Positions 18,624 to 27,735 are shown, counted from the stretch's first letter. The stretch is 64,000 bases of DNA from Alphaproteobacteria bacterium (GCA_030429495.1 JAUIFH010000004.1:248001-312000), one strand, 5' to 3'. Numbers and translations are program-made. The notes: generated from the letters alone by a model not told the origin.

Positions 18624-19706
18624 TCAGGCCATGCCGCCGCCGATCAGCCGCTGCGCAAGCCGCCCATAGGCCTCGGCGATCGGCCCTTCGCCCACCGCGA
18701 TCGGCGTGCCGGTGTCGCCGGCCAGCCGCACATCAAGGCTGAGCGGGATTTCCCCCAGGAACGGCACGCCAAGCTTGTCGGCCTCTGCCGCCACGCCGCC
18801 ATGGCCGAAGATATGCGCCTCATGCCCGCAGTTCGGGCAGATATAGGCGGACATGTTCTCGATCAGGCCGAGGATCGGTGTCTTGAGCTTGCCGAACATG
18901 TCGATTGCACGGCGCGCATCGAGAAGTGCCACATCCTGAGGCGTCGAAACGATCAATGCTCCGGTCACATGGCTTTTCTGGCAAAGTGTAAGCTGCACGT
19001 CGCCCGTGCCGGGCGGCAGATCGACGATGAGAACGTCAAGGTCGCCCCAGGCAACCTGCCCCAGCATCTGCTGAAGCGCACCCATCAGCATCGGGCCGCG
19101 CCAGACGACCGCCTCACCCTCCTCCAGCATGAGACCGATCGACATGAAGGTGACGCCATGCGCCTGCAAGGGAATGATCGTCTTACCATCGGGCGAGGCC
19201 GGACGCTTCGACACGCCCATCATGCGCGGCTGCGAGGGGCCATAGATATCGGCGTCAAGCAGACCGACCCGACGACCCTGCCGCGCCAGCGCAACGGCAA
19301 GGTTCGACGACACCGTGGACTTTCCGACACCACCTTTCCCCGATCCGACGGCAAGGATGCGGTCGACGCCGGCGATCCGGGCGGGACCGGCCTGGGGCGT
19401 CGGATGGCCGCCGATCTTCAAGCTGGGCGTCGTCTTTTGCCCCGCCCGCTGTTGCGCCGGCCCGTGCGCGGTGAGCACGACGGAGGCCGATGTCACACCG
19501 GGCAGCGCGTGGATCGCCGCCTCTGCTGCCTCGCGCACCGGCCCCATCCAGCGCGCGGTGTCCGGGTCAGGTGCCTCGATCACAAACCGGACCGCGCCAC
19601 CCTCGACGGAAAGGGCCCGCACAAGGTCGCGTGAGACGAGGTCGCCGCCATCGGGCAGCGCCAGGCGGGAGAGGGTGGCAAGAACGGCGTCGCGGGTCAC
19701 GGTCAT
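18624..19706 (-). CDS. mrp: Mrp/ApbC/NBP35-type iron-sulfur carrier ATPase
   Basis: Cytoplasmic P-loop NTPase (360 aa) that holds and delivers iron-sulfur clusters. An N-terminal MIP18/DUF59-like domain (about residues 1-90) precedes the deviant Walker A ILAVGSGKGGVGKSTVSSNLA. The cluster-binding pair is CPNC in SAYICPNCGHEAHIFGHGG. The ATG at 19706 (MTVTRDAVLATL) is preferred to one eight codons upstream because it follows GGAGGATTCC-like sequence. It is a single gene with no obvious operon partner. Confidence 0.94.
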   Translation of the reverse strand: MTVTRDAVLATLSRLALPDGGDLVSRDLVRALSVEGGAVRFVIEAPDPDTARWMGPVREAAEAAIHALPGVTSASVVLTAHGPAQQRAGQKTTPSLKIGGHPTPQAGPARIAGVDRILAVGSGKGGVGKSTVSSNLAVALARQGRRVGLLDADIYGPSQPRMMGVSKRPASPDGKTIIPLQAHGVTFMSIGLMLEEGEAVVWRGPMLMGALQQMLGQVAWGDLDVLIVDLPPGTGDVQLTLCQKSHVTGALIVSTPQDVALLDARRAIDMFGKLKTPILGLIENMSAYICPNCGHEAHIFGHGGVAAEADKLGVPFLGEIPLSLDVRLAGDTGTPIAVGEGPIAEAYGRLAQRLIGGGMA

Positions 19707-19865
19707 GGAATCCTCCGGCATTGTTCCCAATGTGCCGCCTTTCGCGGCAACGGCAAGCCCGGATGCTCAGGGCGTGGGCAATTCGGCCAAGTTACCGTTA
19801 CGGCAGGTAAAATCGGCGTGATAGGCCATGCGATTTCTGCATAGCAGCATTGATGATTGAGGGTA

Positions 19866-19894
19866 TTGTGCAGATGCAGCATGGGGTCCATGTT
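19866..19894 (+). promoter_or_regulatory. possible heat-shock sigma (RpoH-type) promoter
   Basis: TTGTGC (19866-19871) and CATGTT (19889-19894) are 17 bp apart, and the -10 region reads CCATGT, which fits the RpoH-type CCATNT element. Transcription would start near 19901, giving a leader of about 47 nt. In R. sphaeroides the homologous DUF1127-CcsR unit is driven by RpoHI/RpoHII, which agrees. The -35 match is weak. Confidence 0.4.
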
Positions 19895-19947
19895 AGCCCC
19901 AACAGCGCACAAAACGGCGCTAGAGATGAACCGCGAAAGTAAGAGCA

Positions 19948-20163
19948 ATGGCACATTCGACTGCAATCCGTGGCGTTGAAATCGGTCTCTTCGACCGGAT
20001 TTCCGCCTTCCTGAACTCTCTCCGCGACAGCCGTCAGCGCTATCGCATGTACCGTCAGACCGTGAACGAGCTGAACTCGCTCAGCGACCGCGAACTGCAC
20101 GATCTCGGGCTGCATCGCTCGACGATCGAAAGCGTCGCCCTCGAAGCGGCCTACGGCAAGTAA
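19948..20163 (+). CDS. DUF1127 small protein, CcaF1-like
   Basis: A 71-aa basic protein with no membrane segment. The C-terminal half carries the DUF1127 signature (YRQTVNELNSLSDRELHDLGLHRSTIESVALEA). Small DUF1127 proteins of alphaproteobacteria affect RNA turnover and carbon/phosphate physiology. The R. sphaeroides homologue CcaF1 sits immediately upstream of the CcsR sRNAs, which mature from its 3' UTR, and influences RNA processing. The same arrangement is present here: the stop codon is followed after 9-12 nt by the first of five CCTCCTCC hairpins and then by a terminator. Function by homology only. Confidence 0.88.
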   Translation: MAHSTAIRGVEIGLFDRISAFLNSLRDSRQRYRMYRQTVNELNSLSDRELHDLGLHRSTIESVALEAAYGK

Positions 20164-20172
20164 GTTTCCGTC

Positions 20173-20202
20173 CTCCGGCGCTCCTCCTCCCTCGCGCCGG
20201 GG
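20173..20202 (+). ncRNA. CcsR-like sRNA hairpin 1
   Basis: Stem CCGGCGC (20175-20181) with GCGCCGG (20194-20200), extendable by two pairs. The loop holds CCTCCTCCC, the defining motif of CcsR sRNAs. It lies in the 3' UTR of the DUF1127 gene and is probably released by processing. Confidence 0.78.
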
Positions 20203-20208
20203 ACAGAC

Positions 20209-20240
20209 GCAGCGGCTCTCCTCCTCCCTGATGCCGCTGC
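20209..20240 (+). ncRNA. CcsR-like sRNA hairpin 2
   Basis: A perfect 8-bp stem GCAGCGGC (20209-20216) with GCCGCTGC (20233-20240) around a 16-nt loop containing CCTCCTCCC. A small extra hairpin GGGCC-AAAA-GGCCC (20249-20262) separates it from copy 3 and may mark the 3' end of the mature RNA. Confidence 0.78.
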
Positions 20241-20270
20241 ACCTTTTCGGGCCAAAAGGCCCAACCGGAA

Positions 20271-20302
20271 CGCCGCGCCCCTCCTCCTCCCTGGGTTCGG
20301 CG
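20271..20302 (+). ncRNA. CcsR-like sRNA hairpin 3
   Basis: Stem CGCCG (20271-20275) with CGGCG (20298-20302), followed after a small mismatch by CCC/GGG (20278-20280 with 20293-20295). The loop has CCTCCTCC. It is the least regular stem of the five. Confidence 0.7.
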
Positions 20303-20310
20303 GAACGAAG

Positions 20311-20346
20311 TGCGGCGGTGACCTCCTCCTCCGTGTCACCGCCGCA
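20311..20346 (+). ncRNA. CcsR-like sRNA hairpin 4
   Basis: The strongest stem of the array: 12 perfect base pairs, TGCGGCGGTGAC (20311-20322) with GTCACCGCCGCA (20335-20346), and a 12-nt loop with CCTCCTCCG. The last motif base differs from the other copies. A second hairpin TTCCGGT-ctg-ACCGGAA (20365-20381) follows. Confidence 0.78.
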
Positions 20347-20398
20347 TTTTCGAACTTCCGGCGGTTCCGGTCTGACCGGAATTGCCAAAGTGAAGGCG

Positions 20399-20432
20399 GG
20401 CGGCGCCCACTCCTCCTCCCTGAGGCGCCGCC
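20399..20432 (+). ncRNA. CcsR-like sRNA hairpin 5
   Basis: A perfect 9-bp stem GGCGGCGCC (20399-20407) with GGCGCCGCC (20424-20432) and a 16-nt loop containing CCTCCTCCC. It is the last copy before the terminator. Rhodobacter sphaeroides is known for four such RNAs, so five hairpins would be one more. Confidence 0.76.
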
Positions 20433-20488
20433 GGTCCTCACCTGATTGCGGCGGTCCCAACCTTCTTCCCGGGATCGTGATTGCGACT

Positions 20489-20515
20489 GGCGGTGCCTTT
20501 GGGCGCCGCCTTTTT
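20489..20515 (+). terminator. Rho-independent terminator of the DUF1127-CcsR unit
   Basis: A 9-bp stem GGCGGTGCC (20489-20497) with GGCGCCGCC (20502-20510; one G-U pair), a 4-nt loop TTTG and a run of five T (20511-20515). It ends the plus-strand transcript 22 bp before the convergent uvrD stop. Confidence 0.88.
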
Positions 20516-20536
20516 CGTTCGCACCGCCGGATGGCG

Positions 20537-22891
20537 TCAGAACGGGATGTCGTCCGCCGCCTCGGCCGCGACGACAAAGCTGGCCACGACATGCTTGGTC
20601 CCGGCCTTGTCAAAGGCAACTTCAAGCTTGTCGCCCTCGATCCCCTCGACGGACCCGTAGCCGAACTTCTTGTGGAAAACCCGGTCGCCAAGGGTAAAGG
20701 CCGAGACCGCTTCAAGGTCGATCACCACGTTGCGCGCCTCGCGCGGCTGGCTGACAGGGCGGGCCCCTGCGCGGTCCTGCATCCGTTTCCAACCCGGCGA
20801 GTTGTAGACATCGGCCCGCGCGGCGCGGTCCTCGATGTGCGACGCGCCGAAGCTCACAGCAGAGCCGTAGCCACCGAGGAAATTCACCGATGGCAGTTCG
20901 TCCACATGTTCTTTCGGCAGTTCATCAATAAACCGTGACTTAAATTGGCTTTGCCACTGCCCGTAGACCCGGCGGTTCCCGGCGAATGAGATGGTGCACA
21001 GCTCCTCGGCGCGGGTGATGCCGACATAGCCAAGGCGGCGCTCCTCTTCGAGGCCTTTGAGACCACTCTCATCCATCGACCGCTGGGACGGGAAGAGCCC
21101 GTCCTCCCATCCCGGCAGGAAGACCACGGGAAATTCCAGCCCCTTCGCCGCGTGCAGCGTCATGATGGTGATCTTCTCTTCGGCATCCTCGCTGTCATTG
21201 TCCATGATCAGCGAGACATGTTCGAGGAAGCCCTGAAGATTGTCGAAACTTTCCAGCGCCTTGACCAGTTCCTTGAGGTTTTCGAGCCGCCCCGGCGCCT
21301 CGGGCGTCTTGTCGTTCTGCCACATGGCGGTATAGCCGGATTCGTCGAGGATCGTTTCGGCAAGGCGCACGTGGTCGTAGTCCGGCGAAAGCGTCGCCCG
21401 GTGCCAGCGGTCGATGTTCTCGACAAAGGCACGAAGCTGCGCACCGCCCTTGCCACCGATCTGGCCGGAGGCAATGCAATAGCGCGCGCCTTCCAGAAGG
21501 CTCACGCCATCCTCGCGCGCCTGCCGCTGAATCGTCTGCTGCGCCTTGTCGCCGAGGCCGCGTTTGGGTGTGTTGACCACGCGTTCGAAGGCAAGGTCAT
21601 CGTCAGGCGACACGGCCAGCCGGAAATAGGCCATCGCATCGCGAATCTCGAGCCGTTCGTAAAAGCGCGGGCCGCCGATGACTCGGTAGGGCAGACCGAT
21701 GGTCAGAAACCGGTCCTCGAACGCGCGCATCTGGTGGGAGGCACGGACAAGGATCGCCTGATCGTTCAGGCCGCGCGGTTCCCGCCCCCGCGTACCGCGC
21801 TGAATCGCTTCGGCCTCTTCCCCGATCCAGCGCGCCTCTTCCTCACCGTCCCAATGGCCGATGAGGCGCACTTTTTCGCCGCCCTTCGCCTCGGTCCAGA
21901 GGGTCTTGCCGAGTCGTCCCGCATTGGCCGAGATCAGGCCCGAGGCGGCAGCGAGGATGTGCTCGGTAGAGCGGTAGTTCTGTTCCAGCCGGATCACCTT
22001 GGCGCCGGGAAAATCCTTTTCAAACCGCAGGATGTTGCCGACCTCGGCACCGCGCCAGCCATAGATCGACTGGTCGTCATCGCCGACACAACAGATGTTC
22101 TTGTGTTTGGCGGCAAGGAGGCGCAGCCAGAGATACTGGGCGATGTTCGTATCCTGATATTCGTCGACCAGGATGTAGCGAAACCAGCGCTGGTACTGTT
22201 CGAGAATGTCAGGATGGGTCTGGAAGATCGTGACGACATGCAGCAACAGATCGCCGAAATCGCAGGCATTCAGCGTCAGCAGGCGCTGCTGATAGGCCGC
22301 ATAAAGTTCGGTCCCCATGTTGTTGAAATGACTCGCGTCCGAGGCGGGCACCTGCTCCGGCCCCAGGGCGCGGTTCTTCCATTGATCGATCAGCCCGGCG
22401 AGCTGACGTGCAGGCCAGCGCTTCTCGTCGATGTTCGCCGCCGCGATCACCTGTTTCAGCAGCCGGATCTGGTCGTCAGTATCGAGGATCGTGAAATTGG
22501 ACTTGAGGCCCACCAGCTCTGCATGGCGACGCAGGATCTTCACGCTGATCGAGTGGAATGTGCCCATCCACGGCATCCCCTCAATCGCCTGCCCCATCAG
22601 GCGCCCGACGCGTTCCTTCATCTCGCGCGCGGCCTTGTTAGTGAAGGTCACCGCCAGAATTTCGTTCGGGCGCGCCGCGCCCCGCCCCAGAAGATGCGCG
22701 ATGCGGGCGGTGAGCGCCCGGGTCTTGCCTGTCCCCGCGCCGGCCAGCATCAGCACCGGCCCTTCCAGCGTTTCAACCGCCTCCCGCTGTGCCGGGTTCA
22801 ACCCGACGAGATGGGGCGCGGGCCGAACGGCCATCGCCCGGGCAGAGAGGGACGCGCCTTCGAAGGCGTCAGATTCATCGGAACTGCTCAT
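20537..22891 (-). CDS. uvrD: UvrD/Rep-family ATP-dependent DNA helicase
   Basis: SF1A helicase of 784 aa that unwinds DNA 3' to 5' in repair. Helicase motifs are all present: Q-motif LNPAQREAVETLEGP, Walker A AGAGTGKTRALTARI, Walker B LVDEYQDTN, GDDDQSIYGWRGA, QNYRSTEHIL, motif V MTLHAAKGLEFPVVFLPGWEDGLFP region and motif VI EERRLGYVGITRA. The C-terminus has the Tudor-like DRVFHKKFGYGSVEGIEGDKLEVAFD that UvrD/PcrA use to bind RNA polymerase. I prefer the ATG at 22891; a TTG three codons upstream is possible. It is convergent with the DUF1127-CcsR unit. Confidence 0.95.
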   Translation of the reverse strand: MSSSDESDAFEGASLSARAMAVRPAPHLVGLNPAQREAVETLEGPVLMLAGAGTGKTRALTARIAHLLGRGAARPNEILAVTFTNKAAREMKERVGRLMGQAIEGMPWMGTFHSISVKILRRHAELVGLKSNFTILDTDDQIRLLKQVIAAANIDEKRWPARQLAGLIDQWKNRALGPEQVPASDASHFNNMGTELYAAYQQRLLTLNACDFGDLLLHVVTIFQTHPDILEQYQRWFRYILVDEYQDTNIAQYLWLRLLAAKHKNICCVGDDDQSIYGWRGAEVGNILRFEKDFPGAKVIRLEQNYRSTEHILAAASGLISANAGRLGKTLWTEAKGGEKVRLIGHWDGEEEARWIGEEAEAIQRGTRGREPRGLNDQAILVRASHQMRAFEDRFLTIGLPYRVIGGPRFYERLEIRDAMAYFRLAVSPDDDLAFERVVNTPKRGLGDKAQQTIQRQAREDGVSLLEGARYCIASGQIGGKGGAQLRAFVENIDRWHRATLSPDYDHVRLAETILDESGYTAMWQNDKTPEAPGRLENLKELVKALESFDNLQGFLEHVSLIMDNDSEDAEEKITIMTLHAAKGLEFPVVFLPGWEDGLFPSQRSMDESGLKGLEEERRLGYVGITRAEELCTISFAGNRRVYGQWQSQFKSRFIDELPKEHVDELPSVNFLGGYGSAVSFGASHIEDRAARADVYNSPGWKRMQDRAGARPVSQPREARNVVIDLEAVSAFTLGDRVFHKKFGYGSVEGIEGDKLEVAFDKAGTKHVVASFVVAAEAADDIPF

Positions 22892-22982
22892 GCGTGGCAA
22901 TCTAGCCGCATCGGAAAATGATTAAAAGAGAAGTTCACACTCTGTTCCCCTTCTTTCGCTGGACTTTCGCGAGCGCGATGCC

Positions 22983-24131
22983 ATGAAAGCCCCTATGACA
23001 CTCGACCAGCGGCTCCCCGCGATTTCCGACCTGAAGGCCCGCGCGCGGGCCCGGATCCCGCATTTCGTCTGGGAATATCTCGACAGCGCGACGGGGACCG
23101 AGGCGACGCTGCACCGGAACCGCCGCAAGCTTGACGAAGTGCTGTTCAACCCGTCGATCCTGCACGGAGAGTTCGCGCCGGACCTTACCGCGACCCTGTT
23201 CGGCAAGACCTTTCCCCTGCCCTTTGGCGTGGCCCCGGTCGGCATGTCGGGTCTTGTCTGGCCCGATGCCGAACGGCTCCTTGCCCGCAGCGTGGGCGAA
23301 GCCGGACTGCCATACGCCCTGTCCACCGTCGCCAGCCAGACCCCGGAACATGTCGCGCCGGTTCTGGGTGAACATGGCTGGTTTCAGATGTATCCGCCGC
23401 GCGACCCCAAGATCCGCGCCGACATGCTGCGGCGCGCCCGCGACGCCGGGTTTTCCGCGATCATCCTGACCGTGGACGTGCCGGTGGCGAGCCGGCGGGA
23501 ACGGCAGACACGGTCCGGCCTGACCCAGCCCCCGAAGCTCACGCCGCGGCTGTTCGCACAGGTCGCGATGCGGCCCGCCTGGGCATTTGGCACGTTGAAG
23601 ACCGGGATGCCGCGGATGCGGCTCATGGACGGCTATGCCGACAATACGGTCAGCCTCTCCTCGACCGCCCATATCGGCTACCTGCTTCGCACGTCGCCCG
23701 ACTGGGACTACCTCAAGGCGCTCCGCGACGCCTGGGACGGGCCGCTGATCATCAAGGGCGTCCTGAATGGCGACGACGCCGCGCGGTTGCAGGATGAGGG
23801 CGCGGACGCGATCTGGGTCTCGAACCATGCGGGGCGCCAATTCGACGCGGCCCCCGCGACGATCGAGGCGCTTCCCGCCGTGCGCGCGGCGACCACGCTG
23901 CCCGTCATCTTCGACAGCGGGATCGAGGGCGGGCTCGACATCCTGCGGGCCATCGCCCTTGGTGCCGATTTTGTCATGATGGGCCGCGCCTGGCACTATG
24001 CACTCGGCGCCCTCGGCGAGAGCGGGCCGGCGCATCTGATCGACATCCTCGCCAAGGACATGGCCGCGAACATGGGCCAGATCGGCGCGAAACGCCTGGC
24101 CGATCTTCCGGGATGCCTGCGAACGGCGTGA
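22983..24131 (+). CDS. FMN-dependent alpha-hydroxy-acid dehydrogenase (LldD-like)
   Basis: A 382-aa TIM-barrel flavoprotein of the LldD/glycolate oxidase family that oxidises L-2-hydroxy acids such as L-lactate. Visible FMN and substrate residues are VAPVGMSGLVWPD, the WFQMYPPRD strand, TVDVPVASRRERQ, IIKGVLNGDDA (catalytic-side lysine), SNHAGRQFDAAPATIEALP (catalytic histidine and arginine) and FDSGIEGGLDILRAIALGAD. Whether it is respiratory or an oxidase cannot be told from sequence. The start may be the ATG at 22983 or 22995. It stands alone between uvrD and pyc. A second family member lies at 49577-50704. Confidence 0.9.
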   Translation: MKAPMTLDQRLPAISDLKARARARIPHFVWEYLDSATGTEATLHRNRRKLDEVLFNPSILHGEFAPDLTATLFGKTFPLPFGVAPVGMSGLVWPDAERLLARSVGEAGLPYALSTVASQTPEHVAPVLGEHGWFQMYPPRDPKIRADMLRRARDAGFSAIILTVDVPVASRRERQTRSGLTQPPKLTPRLFAQVAMRPAWAFGTLKTGMPRMRLMDGYADNTVSLSSTAHIGYLLRTSPDWDYLKALRDAWDGPLIIKGVLNGDDAARLQDEGADAIWVSNHAGRQFDAAPATIEALPAVRAATTLPVIFDSGIEGGLDILRAIALGADFVMMGRAWHYALGALGESGPAHLIDILAKDMAANMGQIGAKRLADLPGCLRTA

Positions 24132-24291
24132 GCGTCGTTTTCGGCGGAATTGCTTCGCAATCGCGCCAGATCGCCGGCTGCGGGGGAATATGCAGAACGA
24201 AACGTTACCGAATCCTGACAGTCGGTCGTTCTGGGTATTGCGCCGCGCCGCAGCATCCCTATTGTTCGGCACGCGCGACCGGGAGGGACTG

Positions 24292-27200
24292 ATGACCGAG
24301 TTCAAGAAAATCCTTGTAGCCAATCGCGGTGAAATCGCGATCCGCGTCATGCGCGCGGCGACCGAACTCGGCAAGCGGACCGTCGCGGTCTATGCCGAGG
24401 AGGACAAGCTGTCGCTCCATCGCTTCAAATCCGACGAGGCCTACAGGATCGGCGAGGGACTCGGCCCCGTGGCGGCCTATCTCTCGATCCCCGAGATCAT
24501 CCGGGTGGCGAAGGAATGTGGCGCCGATGCGATCCATCCCGGCTACGGGCTGCTTTCCGAAAATCCCGATTTCGTCGAGGCCTGCGCAGCCGCCGGCATC
24601 ACCTTCATCGGTCCCAAGGCCGAGACGATGCGGGCGCTTGGCGACAAGGCGTCGGCGCGCCGTGTCGCCATCGCGGCCGGTGTGCCGGTCATCCCGGCGA
24701 CCGAAGTACTCGGCGACGATTTCGACGCGATCAAGAAGGAAGCGGTCGAAATCGGCTATCCCCTGATGCTCAAGGCCTCCTGGGGTGGCGGCGGGCGCGG
24801 CATGCGGCCGATCAACGGGCCGGAGGAACTGGTCGAGAAGGTCCGCGAGGGCCGGCGTGAGGCCGAGGCCGCCTTCGGCAACGGCGAAGGCTATCTTGAA
24901 AAGATGATCCTGCGCGCACGGCACGTCGAGGTTCAGATCCTCGGCGACAGCCACGGCTCGATCTACCACCTCTACGAACGCGACTGCACCGTCCAGCGCC
25001 GCAACCAGAAGGTCGTCGAACGCGCCCCCGCGCCCTACCTGACCGAAGAACAGCGCGCCGAGATTTGCGAGCTTGGCCGCCGCATCTGCGCCCACGTGAA
25101 CTACGAATGCGCAGGCACCGTCGAATTCCTGATGGATATGGACACCGGCGCCTTCTACTTCATCGAGGTCAATCCCCGCGTGCAGGTCGAACACACCGTT
25201 ACCGAGGAGGTGACCGGCATCGACATCGTCCAGTCCCAGATCAAGATCGCCGAGGGCAAGACGCTGGCCGAGGCAACCGGGGTGGCGCGGCAGGAGGATG
25301 TCGAGCTTCGGGGCCATGCGCTGCAATGCCGGGTCACGACAGAGGACCCGCAGAACAACTTCATCCCCGACTACGGACGCATCACCGCCTACCGGTCGGC
25401 GACCGGTATGGGCATCCGCCTGGACGGCGGCACGGCTTACGCGGGCGGTGTCATTACCCGCTACTACGACTCACTTTTGGTGAAGGTCACCGCTTGGGCG
25501 CCGACGCCGACGCAGGCAATCGCCCGGATGGACCGCGCCTTGCGCGAGTTCCGCATCCGTGGTGTCTCCACCAACATCGCCTTCGTCGAGAACCTGCTGA
25601 AGCACCCGACCTTCCTCGACAACACCTATACGACCAAGTTCATCGACACGACGCCGGACCTCTTCCAGTTCAAGAAGCGCCGCGACCGGGCGACGAAGAT
25701 CCTGACCTATATCGCCGACATCACGGTGAACGGGCATCCCGAGACCGCCGGCCGCCCGAAACCGTCGGCCGAGGCGCGGACGCCGCGACCGCCAAAGCTC
25801 CGCATGACTCCTGCCCCCGGCACCCGCAACCTTCTGGAAGAGAAGGGCCCGCAGGCCGTGGCCGACTGGATGTCGGCGCAGAAGCGGCTCCTGCTGACCG
25901 ATACGACGATGCGCGACGGGCACCAGTCGCTGCTTGCGACACGGATGCGATCCATCGACATGATCAAGGTCGCGCCCGCCTACGCCGCGAACCTCCCGCA
26001 ACTTTTCAGCATCGAATGCTGGGGCGGCGCGACGTTCGACGTCGCCTACCGTTTCCTGCAGGAATGCCCATGGCAGCGGCTGCGCGACCTGCGCGCCGCC
26101 ATGCCGAACCTGATGACGCAGATGTTGCTCAGGGCCTCGAACGGGGTCGGCTACACTAACTACCCCGACAATGTGGTGCGCGAATTCGTCCGCCAGTCGG
26201 CCGAGACCGGCATCGACGTATTCCGCGTCTTCGACAGCCTCAACTGGGTCGAGAACATGCGCGTCGCGATGGATGCGGTGGTCGAGAACAACAAGGTCTG
26301 CGAAGCGGCGATCTGTTACACCGGCGACATCCTGAACCCCGACCGTGCGAAATACGATCTCAACTACTACGTCGCGATGGGGAAGGAACTGAAGACGGCG
26401 GGCGCGCATGTGCTTGGCCTGAAGGACATGGCGGGGCTGCTGAAGCCCGCCTCGGCGCGCGTGCTGTTCAAGGCCCTGAAAGAGGAAGTCGGCCTGCCCA
26501 TTCACTTCCATACCCATGACACGAGCGGCATCGCCGGCGCGACGGTTCTTGCCGCGGCCGAAGCGGGCGTAGCCGCGGTCGATGCAGCGATGGATGCCTT
26601 CTCCGGCGGCACCTCGCAGCCCTGCCTTGGCTCCATTGTCGAGGCGCTGGCCCATACCGACCGGGACACCGGGCTGGATATTGGGGCAATCCGCGAGATT
26701 TCCAACTACTGGGAAGGCGTACGCCACGAATACGCGGCCTTCGAGTCCGGCCTGGAGGCACCGGCCTCCGAGGTTTACCTGCACGAAATGCCGGGCGGCC
26801 AGTTCACCAACCTCAAGGCGCAGGCGCGGTCTCTCGGGCTTGAGGAGCGCTGGCACGAGGTGGCGCAGGCCTATGCCGACTCGAACCAGATGTTCGGTGA
26901 CATCGTCAAGGTCACGCCATCCTCCAAGGTGGTGGGTGACATGGCCCTCATGATGGTCGCGCAGAACCTCACCCGCGCGCAGGTGGAGGACCCGGCCACG
27001 GATGTGGCCTTCCCCGACAGCGTAGTCGACATGCTCAGGGGCAATCTCGGCCAGCCGCCGGGCGGTTTCCCGGAAGGCATTGCCCGCAAGGTCCTGAAGG
27101 GCGACGCGCCCAACACCGAACGACCGGGCAAACACCTTGCCCCCGTCGATCTGGAGGCCACCCGCGCCGCCGTCTCGAAAGAGCTTCTGGGCTTCGCCGT

Positions 27201-27735
27201 CGATGACGAGGACATGAACGGGTACCTCATGTATCCGAAGGTCTTCCTCGACTATATGGGCCGGCACCGCAGCTACGGCCCGGTGCGGACGCTGCCCACC
27301 CGGACCTTCTTCTACGGGATGGAGCCGGGCGACGAGATCGTGGCCGAGATCGACCCCGGAAAGACTCTGGAAATCCGCCTTCAGGCTGTGGGTGAGACGA
27401 CCGAGGACGGCGAGGTCAAGGTCTTCTTCGAACTGAACGGGCAACCACGCGTCATCCGCGTGCCGAACCGCCTGGTGAAGTCACAAACGGCGGCGAAGCC
27501 AAAGGCAGCGGACGGCAACCCGAACCAGATCGGCGCGCCGATGCCGGGTTCGGTCGCCTCGGTCGCCGTGGCGGCGGGCCAGAAGGTCAATGCCGGCGAT
27601 CTTCTCCTGACCATCGAGGCGATGAAGATGGAGACCGGCATCCATGCCGACAGGGCAGCTGTCGTGAAGGCCGTTTTCGTGACGCCCGGCAGCCAGATCG
27701 ACGCAAAGGACCTGCTGGTGGAACTCGACGCCTGA
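24292..27735 (+). CDS. pyc: pyruvate carboxylase
   Basis: Single-chain biotin enzyme (1147 aa) that carboxylates pyruvate to oxaloacetate, the main anaplerotic step. The N-terminal biotin carboxylase domain (about 1-450) shows KILVANRGEIAIRVMRA, SWGGGGRGMRPI and FIEVNPRVQVEHTVTEE. The carboxyltransferase barrel (about 530-800) has LLTDTTMRDGHQSLLATRMR and HFHTHDTSGIAGA. The C-terminal biotinyl domain carries the biotinylated lysine in IEAMKMETG. The ATG at 24292 follows GGGAGGG; an upstream frame open from 24190 lacks homology. Full length, no frameshift. Confidence 0.97.
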   Translation: MTEFKKILVANRGEIAIRVMRAATELGKRTVAVYAEEDKLSLHRFKSDEAYRIGEGLGPVAAYLSIPEIIRVAKECGADAIHPGYGLLSENPDFVEACAAAGITFIGPKAETMRALGDKASARRVAIAAGVPVIPATEVLGDDFDAIKKEAVEIGYPLMLKASWGGGGRGMRPINGPEELVEKVREGRREAEAAFGNGEGYLEKMILRARHVEVQILGDSHGSIYHLYERDCTVQRRNQKVVERAPAPYLTEEQRAEICELGRRICAHVNYECAGTVEFLMDMDTGAFYFIEVNPRVQVEHTVTEEVTGIDIVQSQIKIAEGKTLAEATGVARQEDVELRGHALQCRVTTEDPQNNFIPDYGRITAYRSATGMGIRLDGGTAYAGGVITRYYDSLLVKVTAWAPTPTQAIARMDRALREFRIRGVSTNIAFVENLLKHPTFLDNTYTTKFIDTTPDLFQFKKRRDRATKILTYIADITVNGHPETAGRPKPSAEARTPRPPKLRMTPAPGTRNLLEEKGPQAVADWMSAQKRLLLTDTTMRDGHQSLLATRMRSIDMIKVAPAYAANLPQLFSIECWGGATFDVAYRFLQECPWQRLRDLRAAMPNLMTQMLLRASNGVGYTNYPDNVVREFVRQSAETGIDVFRVFDSLNWVENMRVAMDAVVENNKVCEAAICYTGDILNPDRAKYDLNYYVAMGKELKTAGAHVLGLKDMAGLLKPASARVLFKALKEEVGLPIHFHTHDTSGIAGATVLAAAEAGVAAVDAAMDAFSGGTSQPCLGSIVEALAHTDRDTGLDIGAIREISNYWEGVRHEYAAFESGLEAPASEVYLHEMPGGQFTNLKAQARSLGLEERWHEVAQAYADSNQMFGDIVKVTPSSKVVGDMALMMVAQNLTRAQVEDPATDVAFPDSVVDMLRGNLGQPPGGFPEGIARKVLKGDAPNTERPGKHLAPVDLEATRAAVSKELLGFAVDDEDMNGYLMYPKVFLDYMGRHRSYGPVRTLPTRTFFYGMEPGDEIVAEIDPGKTLEIRLQAVGETTEDGEVKVFFELNGQPRVIRVPNRLVKSQTAAKPKAADGNPNQIGAPMPGSVASVAVAAGQKVNAGDLLLTIEAMKMETGIHADRAAVVKAVFVTPGSQIDAKDLLVELDA

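Noticed and set aside
21152-22921. 589-codon open frame on the plus strand
   Set aside because: Antisense to uvrD, whose helicase motifs are complete. No start signal or motif supports the opposite frame.
24143-24167. Hairpin after the LldD-like gene (ATTGC-ttc-GCAAT core)
   Set aside because: Stem is short with an internal mismatch and there is no T-run; not strong enough to list as a terminator.
25471-27444. 657-codon open frame on the minus strand
   Set aside because: Antisense to pyc; low-complexity, His/Arg/Val rich shadow.
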